A stretch of 39,457 bases of DNA from JANXYW01 sp964458665. Its GTDB lineage: Bacteria; Chloroflexota; Dehalococcoidia; DSTF01; JACRBR01. Shown here one piece after another: positions 6,753-13,224 of this stretch (its first letter is position 1; the number at the start of each line of letters is the position of its first letter). The stretch lies in contig CAYWOO010000151.1 of NCBI GenBank assembly GCA_964458665.1, positions 1 to 39,457 of the forward strand. Direction: 5' to 3'. The notes under the pieces are model-generated. The model saw nothing but the letters and a program-made list of their open reading frames with translations. It was not told the origin of the DNA and ran no database searches. The translations under genes and the position numbers were made by a program.

Positions 6753-7913
6753 GTGACCGCTGCTTCCGCCCAGGACTATCGCCTGCTCCACGCCGCCGCC
6801 TTCCTGGCGATCTTTCTCGTGGGCGTCTACGCCGCCGCATTCGGACCGGCGCTTCCGTTCATCGCCGAGGATCTCGGCGTATCGCTCGATACGGCCGGGC
6901 TGATCCTCACAGCGCTCTTCCTCGGATCGATCTCGGCGTCCGCTCTCGTCGCCGTCGTGCTGCACGGGCACGACACACGCTCGCTGTGCATCGCCGGGCT
7001 TGTCTGCGCGACGAGCGGGCTGCTGCTCATCGCCTTCGCGCCGTCATGGCCGGTGATGCTGATCGGCTGCGTCGTGCTGGGCGCCGGCGACGGCCTGATG
7101 GTCGCCGCCACGCACATCCTGATGCCGCTGACGTCAGACGACGCGCCCAGCGCCATCAACCGCCTCAACCTCTACTTCGCGATCGGCGCCATCGCCGGGC
7201 CGATCTGGGCCGGCGCCGTGCTCGCGTCCACTGGCGAGCTTTGGATCGTCTACACCGGCATCGCCGCGCTCGCGGCTGCGGCGCTCGTACTGACGATCGT
7301 CGCAGACGCCGCCGTGCACCATCCGATTGCCGTGCCCGACGAAGAGTTCCGCTTGCCCGGGAACCCAACGGCGTTGCTCATGGGCGCCGTGCTATTCCTG
7401 TACGTCGGCGCCGAGTTCGGCCTCGGCTCCTGGGTTTCTTCATACACGCGCGAGACCGCCCACGCCGGCGTGTTCGTCAGCGCGCTGCTCGCGGCGGGAT
7501 ACTGGGCCGCGCTCGCCCTCGGCCGGATCTTCAGCGGCGTCTACTTCTCGCGCCAGCGGGATGCGAGCACGATGCTGATCGCGGCGGTCGCGGCCGGCGG
7601 CATCGCGTCGCTCGTGCTTTCGCTGTCCTCCGGCAACCTGGCGATTGCCGGCATTTCGGCGTTTGCGGCGGGACTCTGCTTCGGCCCGATCTGGCCGGCG
7701 GTTCTCGCCATTGCGTCGGATGGCGCGAAGAGCAACGTGACCGCCGCGACGGTGACGATGGGTAACGCCGGCGGCCTCGCCATCCCCTGGCTCCAGGGCA
7801 GGGTGCTCGTGGACGCCGGTCCCGCGCAGGGCGTCGCCGTCACGGCCGTCCTCTGCGCCCTGATGTTCGTGATGGTCGCTGGCTTCCGGGCGAGGCGGCA
7901 CGGCGCGATCTGA
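6753..7913 (+). CDS. Major facilitator superfamily transporter
   Basis: A 386-residue membrane protein with about 12 hydrophobic segments and no long loops, typical of MFS permeases. Recognisable features are the N-terminal FGPALPFIAEDLGVS (first helix and following loop), GAGDGLMVAATHILMP in the central N domain, and GLCFGPIWPAVLAIASD with MGNAGGLAIPWLQG in the C domain, which resembles the fucose/glucose-permease-like branch. The substrate is unknown. It starts with GTG at 6753 and is transcribed away from the reductase, with which it may share regulation. A stem-loop follows 29 nt after the stop. Confidence 0.85.
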   Translation: MTAASAQDYRLLHAAAFLAIFLVGVYAAAFGPALPFIAEDLGVSLDTAGLILTALFLGSISASALVAVVLHGHDTRSLCIAGLVCATSGLLLIAFAPSWPVMLIGCVVLGAGDGLMVAATHILMPLTSDDAPSAINRLNLYFAIGAIAGPIWAGAVLASTGELWIVYTGIAALAAAALVLTIVADAAVHHPIAVPDEEFRLPGNPTALLMGAVLFLYVGAEFGLGSWVSSYTRETAHAGVFVSALLAAGYWAALALGRIFSGVYFSRQRDASTMLIAAVAAGGIASLVLSLSSGNLAIAGISAFAAGLCFGPIWPAVLAIASDGAKSNVTAATVTMGNAGGLAIPWLQGRVLVDAGPAQGVAVTAVLCALMFVMVAGFRARRHGAI

Positions 7914-7942
7914 CGCCCCCGCTGCCTGAACCGCTCGCTTGA

Positions 7943-7960
7943 GCGAAGCGTCAGCTTCGC
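7943..7960 (+). terminator. Stem-loop after the MFS gene
   Basis: GCGAAGC and GCTTCGC form a perfect 7-bp stem around GTCA. It lies 29 nt after the transporter stop. No T-run follows, so it may be a processing or 3'-stabilising hairpin rather than a classical intrinsic terminator. Confidence 0.45.
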
Positions 7961-7979
7961 GGATAGTCATCCTGCAAAG

Positions 7980-8052
7980 AGAACCCAGAACTCAGAACCT
8001 AGAACCTAGAACCTAGAACCGTCCCGCATGACCTGACAAGGTTCGAGGTTCT
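7980..8052. repeat. AGAACCT heptamer array with inverted partner
   Basis: Five consecutive 7-bp units (AGAACCC, AGAACTC, then three AGAACCT) and a partial sixth occupy 7980-8020. After 19 nt, 8040-8052 (GGTTCGAGGTTCT) is the reverse complement of 8008-8020 with one mismatch, giving a potential 13-bp stem. A T5 run follows at 8056-8060 and another GGTTCT at 8061-8066. The element lies just before the ribosome site of the first epoxide hydrolase gene, so it could act as a terminator for upstream transcription or as a leader structure. Confidence 0.7.
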
Positions 8053-8085
8053 ACGTTTTTGGTTCTGCGACCAAGGGGAGACTCC

Positions 8086-9042
8086 GTGTCCGCAATCACC
8101 CACCGAACCCTCGAGACGAACGGCATCAACCTGCACATCGCCGAAGCCGGCGAGGGCCCCCTCGTGCTCCTCCTGCACGGCTGGCCCGAATCGTGGTACT
8201 CGTGGCGCCACCAATTGCCCGCGCTCGCAGCGGCGGGCTACCACGCCGTTGCGCCGGATGTGCGAGGCTACGGCCAGAGCGACAAGCCGGAGGCCATCGA
8301 GGCGTACAGCATGAAGACCATGCTGGCTGACTACCTCGGCATCCTGGACGCGCTGGGCGAGAAGACCGCCGTGGTCATGGGGCACGACTGGGGCGCTCCG
8401 ATGGCGTGGAACAGCGCCGCGCTGCATCCGGGCCGCTACCGCGCCGTGGTGGGCATGAGCGTGCCGCACCTCGGGCGCGCGCCGATGCCGCCGACGCAAC
8501 TGTTCAAGACCGCGTTCGGCGATAACTGGTTCTACATCCTCTACTTCCAGGAGCCCGGCGTCGCCGAGGCAGAGTTCGAGGCCGACATCCCGAGGACGAT
8601 GCGTACGATTCTTGCGGGCGTCGCCGGATTCGACACCGCCGCCGAAGTCGTGCAGGCGAAGAAGAAGGGCGACAAGTTTTTGACGGGCATTGCCGCGCCG
8701 GACAAGCTGCCCGACTGGCTCACCGAGGACGACGTCGCCTACTTCGCCAAGGAGTTCGCTGGCAGCGGGTTCCGCGGCGGACTCAACCGCTACCGCAACA
8801 TGGACCGCGACTGGGAGGAACTGCCGGAGTTGGCGACCGCCAAGATCGAACAGCCCGCTCTCTTCATCACCGGCGAAAAAGACCCGGTGCGCGGATTCGC
8901 CCCGGCGGACGGCATGAAAGTGACAGTACCCGGCCTCAAAGAGTCGCTCGTCATCCCCGGCGCCGGACACTGGGTTCAGCAGGAGTGCGCCGCCGAAGTG
9001 AACGCCGCACTCATCACGTTCCTGAGGGGGCTGCCCGCGTAG
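8086..9042 (+). CDS. Epoxide hydrolase (alpha/beta fold), copy 1
   Basis: A 318-residue alpha/beta hydrolase matching soluble epoxide hydrolases over its whole length. The oxyanion motif HGWP (31-34), nucleophile D101 in GHDWGAP, charge-relay D265 in GEKDPV and H294 in GAGHWVQ form the catalytic set. The two lid tyrosines that activate the epoxide are Y152 in YFQEPGVAEAE and Y235 in NRYRNMDRDW. It should open epoxides to vicinal diols by adding water. The GTG start at 8086 has AAGGGGAG ending 5 nt upstream; upstream in-frame starts fall in the heptamer repeat region. It is paralogous to the next gene, with about four in five residues identical over the first 125, but with a diverged lid. Confidence 0.92.
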   Translation: MSAITHRTLETNGINLHIAEAGEGPLVLLLHGWPESWYSWRHQLPALAAAGYHAVAPDVRGYGQSDKPEAIEAYSMKTMLADYLGILDALGEKTAVVMGHDWGAPMAWNSAALHPGRYRAVVGMSVPHLGRAPMPPTQLFKTAFGDNWFYILYFQEPGVAEAEFEADIPRTMRTILAGVAGFDTAAEVVQAKKKGDKFLTGIAAPDKLPDWLTEDDVAYFAKEFAGSGFRGGLNRYRNMDRDWEELPELATAKIEQPALFITGEKDPVRGFAPADGMKVTVPGLKESLVIPGAGHWVQQECAAEVNAALITFLRGLPA

Positions 9043-9099
9043 GAAACGCAGGCGTGCGACATGTGCGCGACCGATTCACCGACGCCAGATCGAACGGAC

Positions 9100-9125
9100 G
9101 GACAGGTCTGAAGACCTGTCCCTAC
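9100..9125 (-). repeat. Second-family REP hairpin with GTAG foot
   Basis: A perfect 10-bp stem, GGACAGGTCT with AGACCTGTCC, around a GA loop, followed on the plus strand by CTAC (GTAG at the foot on the minus strand). The architecture (GTAG, then G-rich stem) is the same as the 5-kb REP copies but with a different stem sequence. It sits alone in the 117-nt gap between the two epoxide hydrolase genes. Confidence 0.7.
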
Positions 9126-9159
9126 AAGAAGGTTGCCGACCACGACGAGAGGACACCAC

Positions 9160-10116
9160 ATGACCGAGATCACGCACCGCACAATCCAGACCAACGGCAT
9201 CAGCATGCACATCGCCGAAGCCGGCGAAGGACCGCTCGTGCTGCTCGTCCACGGCTTCCCGGAGTCGTGGTACTCGTGGCGCCACCAGCTTCCCGCGCTC
9301 GCGGCCGCTGGCTACCACGCCGTCGCGCCGGATGTCCGCGGCTACGGCCGCACCGATGCGCCTCAGCCAATCGAGGCGTACAGCATGAAGCAGATGACGG
9401 CGGACTACGTCGGCCTGCTCGATGCGCTCGGCGAGAAGACGGCCGTGATCGTTGGCCACGACTGGGGCGCGCCGATGGCGTACAGCAGCGCGTTGCTCTA
9501 CCCGGAACGCTACCGCGCCGTCGCCGGACTGAGCGTCCCGTACGGCCCGCGATCGGCTGCCCCGCCGCTGCAAATGCTCGGCCAGATGTTCAAGGACACG
9601 TTCTTCTACATCGTCTATTTCCAGGACGTAGGCGTCGCCGAGGCCGAGCTCGACGCCGACCCACGCCGCACGATGCGCCTCATCCTCTACAGCGCGTCGG
9701 GCGATGCACCGGCCGCTCCCGGATTCGCCGGTAAGGCGAAGGGGCTGGGGCTGCTCGACGGCATGAACGATCCTGCCGTGCTGCCTTCGTGGCTGACCGA
9801 AGCCGACCTCGACTATTTCGCCGCCGAATTCGCGCGCAGCGGTTTCCGCGGCGGCATCAACCGCTACCGCAACATGGATCGCGACTGGAACGAGTTGCCG
9901 CAGCTCGAAGGCGCGCGCATCAAGCAGCCCGCCCTGTTCGTCTACGGCAGCAAGGACGGCGTCGTCGCGTCGAACCCGGTCAGCGTCGACACCATGAAGG
10001 CGCACTGCGACGACATGCGCAGCGTCGTCTCGCTGCCGGATGCCGGTCACTGGACACAGCAAGAGCGTCCCGAAGGCACAAACGCGGCGCTCATCGAATT
10101 CTTGAAGGGACTATGA
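9160..10116 (+). CDS. Epoxide hydrolase (alpha/beta fold), copy 2
   Basis: Same length (318 residues) and same architecture as the preceding gene: HGFP (31-34), nucleophile D101 in GHDWGAP, D266 in GSKDGV, H297 in AGHWTQ, and lid tyrosines Y153 (YFQDVGVAEAE) and Y236 (NRYRNMDRDW). The catalytic core is strongly conserved between copies while residues about 125-215 of the lid differ, as expected for a tandem duplicate with a changed substrate pocket. ATG 9160 is preceded by GAGAGGA at a suitable distance. Its stop overlaps the start of the LLM oxidoreductase (ATGA), so the two are translationally coupled and may act in the same degradation route. Confidence 0.92.
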   Translation: MTEITHRTIQTNGISMHIAEAGEGPLVLLVHGFPESWYSWRHQLPALAAAGYHAVAPDVRGYGRTDAPQPIEAYSMKQMTADYVGLLDALGEKTAVIVGHDWGAPMAYSSALLYPERYRAVAGLSVPYGPRSAAPPLQMLGQMFKDTFFYIVYFQDVGVAEAELDADPRRTMRLILYSASGDAPAAPGFAGKAKGLGLLDGMNDPAVLPSWLTEADLDYFAAEFARSGFRGGINRYRNMDRDWNELPQLEGARIKQPALFVYGSKDGVVASNPVSVDTMKAHCDDMRSVVSLPDAGHWTQQERPEGTNAALIEFLKGL

Positions 10117-11042
10117 CCATGCGCATCGGACTCATGCACGGAGACGACGGCTCGCAGACACTCGAGCAGCAAGTCCAGCAGATCGTCGACGAAGAGAAAG
10201 ACGGCTTCGACAACGCCTGGTTCGGCCAGATCATGGGCGGCGACTCGCTCACGATCATGGCGCTTGCCGGCCAGCGGACGTCCCGCATCGGTCTCGGCAG
10301 CGCCGTCATTCCGACCTACCCGCGGCACCCGTTCACAATGGCGCAGCAGGCGCTGACCGTACAGGCTGCCACGGGCGGCCGGCTGACGCTCGGCGTCGGC
10401 CCGTCGCACGGGCTCGTCATCGAGAACATGTGGGGCATGTCGTACGAAAAGCCGGCGCGCCACGTGCGTGAGTACCTGTCGGTGCTCGTCCCGCTGCTGA
10501 AGGACCGGCGCGTGTCGTTCAACGGCGAGGTCTATCGCGTAAACGGCGCGATCGGCACGAAGGTCGAACAGGCGCCGTCGGTGATGATCTCCGCGCTGGC
10601 GCCGCTGATGCTGAAGCTCGCCGGCAGCATGACGGACGGCACCATCACGTGGATGACGGGTGTCAAGACTATCGAAACCCATGTCGTGCCCAGCGTAAGC
10701 GCCGCAGCGAAGGAAGCCGGACGCCCCGCGCCTCGCGTGGTCGTCGGACTGCCCATCTGCGTCACCGAGGACGTTGCAGCGGCGAGAGAGATGGCGTCGA
10801 AAGCGTTCGTCATCTACGGCCAGCTGCCGAACTACAAGCGCATGCTTGACCGGGAGGGCGTTGCCGGCCCGGCCGACGTCGCCATCGTCGGCAACGAGGC
10901 GGAAGTCGAGCGGCAGCTCCGCGGCCTCGCCAGCGCCGGCGCGACGGACTTCGACGCCGCGATCTTCCCCGCTGGCTCCGAGCCCCTGGCGTCGATGACG
11001 CGTACGCGGGCGCTGCTGGCGAGCCTCGTCGGCAAGGTGTAG
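10113..11042 (+). CDS. LLM-class F420-dependent oxidoreductase
   Basis: A 309-residue bacterial luciferase-like TIM-barrel protein (PF00296). Typical segments are the opening strand MRIGLMHGD, a FDNAWFGQ helix region, SRIGLGSAVIPTYPRHP and GGRLTLGVGPSHG. The TRP-LG-SAV-PTYPRHP type of core is common in the F420-dependent branch (actinobacterial and chloroflexal proteins), so reduced F420 is the more likely cofactor, but FMN cannot be excluded. The start at 10113 overlaps the hydrolase stop as ATGA and has GAAGGGA 2 nt upstream of the overlap; a second in-frame ATG follows two codons later. Coupling to an epoxide hydrolase suggests joint oxidation or detoxification of a small organic compound (inference). 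Confidence 0.85.
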   Translation: MTMRIGLMHGDDGSQTLEQQVQQIVDEEKDGFDNAWFGQIMGGDSLTIMALAGQRTSRIGLGSAVIPTYPRHPFTMAQQALTVQAATGGRLTLGVGPSHGLVIENMWGMSYEKPARHVREYLSVLVPLLKDRRVSFNGEVYRVNGAIGTKVEQAPSVMISALAPLMLKLAGSMTDGTITWMTGVKTIETHVVPSVSAAAKEAGRPAPRVVVGLPICVTEDVAAAREMASKAFVIYGQLPNYKRMLDREGVAGPADVAIVGNEAEVERQLRGLASAGATDFDAAIFPAGSEPLASMTRTRALLASLVGKV

Positions 11043-11051
11043 CGCTCGTGC

Positions 11052-11084
11052 ATAGTACCGCATATGGTACTATTCGTGCGGTAC
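11052..11084 (+). promoter_or_regulatory. Palindromic operator of hicAB
   Basis: ATAGTACC and GGTACTAT form a perfect 8-bp dyad with a 6-bp centre (11052-11073). A second, overlapping dyad pairs GTACCGCA (11055-11062) with TGCGGTAC (11077-11084). Both lie directly in front of the hicA start at 11086. HicB proteins with a ribbon-helix-helix domain repress their own operon, so these are likely binding sites (inference). Confidence 0.65.
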
Positions 11085-11085
11085 G

Positions 11086-11322
11086 ATGACGCAGCTCGAC
11101 AAACTGGCTGCTCGGCTCGCCAACGAGCGCACTGGCTCCGCAGTGTCCGATATCGAGCGACTACTAGCCGGACACGGCTGGGAACGCAGACAGGGGAAGG
11201 GTAGCCATCTCGTGTTCATGAAACCCGGCTTGCGCCCGATCACAATCGGGACGCTTCACGGGCGCCGCGTGAAGCGGGTGTATGTAGAGGATCTGCTGAA
11301 ACGACTGGGCCTACAGGAGTAG
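11086..11322 (+). CDS. hicA: HicA toxin (mRNA interferase)
   Basis: A 78-residue HicA protein with a double-stranded-RNA-binding-like fold. It carries the family core GWERRQGKGSHLVFMKPG with the catalytic histidine H41 in GSH, followed by the conserved closing segment ending DLLKRLGL. HicA cleaves mRNA and is neutralised by HicB. The N terminus has about 18 more residues than minimal HicA proteins, with no recognisable extra domain. The hicB gene starts 5 nt downstream. The palindromes immediately upstream suggest autoregulation. Confidence 0.9.
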   Translation: MTQLDKLAARLANERTGSAVSDIERLLAGHGWERRQGKGSHLVFMKPGLRPITIGTLHGRRVKRVYVEDLLKRLGLQE

Positions 11323-11326
11323 CACC

Positions 11327-11842
11327 GTGGCACGCAAGCCGCTTTCGTACTATCTCGCACTTAAGTATCCCTTCCGCGTGCGCGTCGATCCGCAAGACGG
11401 CTACTTTGCCGACTTTCCGGACTTGCCGGGATGTATGACGGACGCCGACGAACTCGCGGATCTTCCTGCCAGGATTGAAGAGACCAAGGGTCTGTGGCTC
11501 GAATCAGCATACGACTCCGGCGATAGCATGCCCTCCCCCACACTGATCGACTACGACGCCTACAGCGGTAAGTTCAATCTGCGACTTCCTCGCGCGCTGC
11601 ACGAGGGGCTTGCCGAAGCGGCGGAGAGTGCAGGCGTCAGCTTGAACCAGTACGTCGCGACGCTTCTCGCGCGCGGCGACGCGCAGGCGCGACTGGAGCG
11701 CCGGATCGACGATCTGGTCGAGGCGCTGCGATCGGAGGGCATCGCCCTCTCGGGACATGCGCGCGTTGCAGATGTGCGGGAGGAGTATCGCGCGGGAAGC
11801 GCCGGCGTCGAGAAGCCGAAGCGGCGGCGCAAGCCCGCCTGA
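11327..11842 (+). CDS. hicB: HicB antitoxin
   Basis: A 171-residue antitoxin. The N-terminal HicB fold is seen in FRVRVDPQDGYFADFPDLPGCMTDADELADLPARIEE (split here by position: residues about 15-50), and a ribbon-helix-helix DNA-binding segment follows at about residues 85-120 (KFNLRLPRAL, then AESAGVSLNQYVATLL). The C-terminal ~50 residues are charged and end in KRRRK, longer than most HicB proteins. It should bind HicA and repress the operon. A GTG start is used at 11327, with CAGGAG 7 nt upstream, inside the end of hicA. Confidence 0.88.
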   Translation: MARKPLSYYLALKYPFRVRVDPQDGYFADFPDLPGCMTDADELADLPARIEETKGLWLESAYDSGDSMPSPTLIDYDAYSGKFNLRLPRALHEGLAEAAESAGVSLNQYVATLLARGDAQARLERRIDDLVEALRSEGIALSGHARVADVREEYRAGSAGVEKPKRRRKPA

Positions 11843-11877
11843 GTCGATCGCCGCACGACATCGAAGGGATGTGGACC

Positions 11878-13113
11878 ATGACCACAGCAATCACGAACGC
11901 CACGCTGATCGACGGAACCGGCGCGGATCCCGTCCGCAACGCGACGATCGTTGTCGACGACGAGCGGATCACACAGGTCGGCGCGAATATCACTGTTCCG
12001 ACGGGGGCGGCCGTCATCGATGCGGGTGGGCGCACGATGATGCCGGGCATGATCGACTGCCACGTACACATGCTCTATCACCCGGCGTCGCTGCAAGAGC
12101 GGCTGTTGACGCCGCCGACGCTGCAGACGTTCTACGGCGCGCGGAACGCGAAAGCGACGCTCGATGCGGGCATCACATCGGTGCGCGATGCCGGTGGCAC
12201 GCCGCAGGGCTTCAAGATGGCGATCGACCGTGGCCTGATCCCCGGCCCACGCATGAAGATCGCCGTCACCGCGCTCTCACAGACCGGCGGCCACGGCGAT
12301 TCGACCATGGCGTCGGGTGTGCGCGTGCGCGCGCTCAGCGGACTTGGGCCCGAGTGGCCGGAGAACGTCGTCGATGGCCCCGACGAAGTACGGAAGGCTG
12401 TGCGCTCGATCCTGCGCGCAGGCGGCGACTTCATCAAGCTGATGTCTACCGGCGGCGTGCTTTCGCCGTCCGACGAGCCGGGGCACACGCAATTCACACC
12501 GGAAGAGATCGCGATCATGGTGGATGAGGCTGCGGCGGCCGGGAAGACGTGCATGGCGCACGCGCAAGGGACAGAGGGCATCAAGAACGCCGTCTACGCG
12601 GGCGTTGAGTCGATCGAGCACGGCATCTGGCTCGATGATGAGGTGATGGCGGAGATGAAGCGCCGCGGTACGTTCCTCGTGCCGACGCTCGTCGCGCCGA
12701 TCTGGGTGCTGCGCAACGCCGAGAAGGCGCCCGGCAGTGTGCTGCCGCAATCCGTCCGCAAGACGAAAGAAGTGATGGCCGATCACACCGCCAGCATCAC
12801 CCGTGCCATCGCTGAAGGACTCCGCGTCGCGATGGGCACCGATAGCGGCGTCGGCCCGCACGGCTACAACGCCGAGGAACTCGAGCAGTACGTGGCCTGC
12901 GGCATGACGCCGATGCAGGCGATCGTCTCGACGACAAAGGTCGCGAGCGAATGCATCCATATGCAGAAGGATGTCGGGACGTTGGAGCCCGGCAAGTTCG
13001 CCGACCTGCTGATCGTCGATGGCGATCCGCTTGCGGACATCAAGGTGTTGCAGGACAAGGCGCGGATCGCTCTTGTCATGCAGGGCGGACGGGTGCACAA
13101 GAACGCGCTGTAG
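11878..13113 (+). CDS. Metal-dependent amidohydrolase (imidazolonepropionase/prolidase-like)
   Basis: A 411-residue amidohydrolase with a complete binuclear-metal site: HVH (H62, H64), probable carboxylated lysine K187 in FIKLMSTGG, H228 in MAHAQG, H248 in IEHGIW and D322 in GTDSG. The N- and C-terminal strands (ATLIDGTG and PGKFADLLIVDGDPL) form the small beta-sandwich. This pattern is that of the Xaa-Pro dipeptidase / aryldialkylphosphatase-like branch, which hydrolyses C-terminal residues of dipeptides or carbamate-type compounds; the exact substrate is open. ATG 11878 is chosen because GAAGGG lies 9 nt upstream, while the in-frame ATG 11869 would abut it. It is monocistronic or the last gene after hicAB. 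Confidence 0.88.
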   Translation: MTTAITNATLIDGTGADPVRNATIVVDDERITQVGANITVPTGAAVIDAGGRTMMPGMIDCHVHMLYHPASLQERLLTPPTLQTFYGARNAKATLDAGITSVRDAGGTPQGFKMAIDRGLIPGPRMKIAVTALSQTGGHGDSTMASGVRVRALSGLGPEWPENVVDGPDEVRKAVRSILRAGGDFIKLMSTGGVLSPSDEPGHTQFTPEEIAIMVDEAAAAGKTCMAHAQGTEGIKNAVYAGVESIEHGIWLDDEVMAEMKRRGTFLVPTLVAPIWVLRNAEKAPGSVLPQSVRKTKEVMADHTASITRAIAEGLRVAMGTDSGVGPHGYNAEELEQYVACGMTPMQAIVSTTKVASECIHMQKDVGTLEPGKFADLLIVDGDPLADIKVLQDKARIALVMQGGRVHKNAL

Positions 13114-13224
13114 CTGACTCACAGCCGGGAACGCCCGTGCCATGCTCGCGGGGAACGAGCCACGTCCTTGTGGACGGATATCCGTTGCTGGGCGGAATCC
13201 TGGATAGAAACACGGCAATCTGGA
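13114..13224. other. Convergent intergenic region with small palindromes
   Basis: The gap between the convergent amidohydrolase and GT87 genes. CGTCC/GGACG forms a 5-bp stem around TTGT (13163-13176), and ACGGATATCCGT at 13174-13185 is a perfect 12-bp palindrome. Neither has a T-run. They may be weak bidirectional transcription-end structures. Confidence 0.35.

Noticed and set aside
5533..6756. A 407-codon plus-strand frame over the REP repeats and the reductase gene
   Set aside because: It runs antisense to a clear aldo/keto reductase and translates the REP repeats into arginine-rich sequence with no family match.
7980..8020. CRISPR-like array
   Set aside because: Units are 7 bp with no spacers; a simple tandem repeat.
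7999..10062. Long open frames antisense to both epoxide hydrolase genes (over 320 codons each)
   Set aside because: They mirror the high-GC codon pattern of the hydrolase genes, translate to no recognisable motif, and the hydrolases have complete catalytic sets.
13174..13185. 12-bp palindrome as a regulatory operator
   Set aside because: It lies between two convergent gene ends, where no promoter is expected; chance or a transcription-end structure is more likely.
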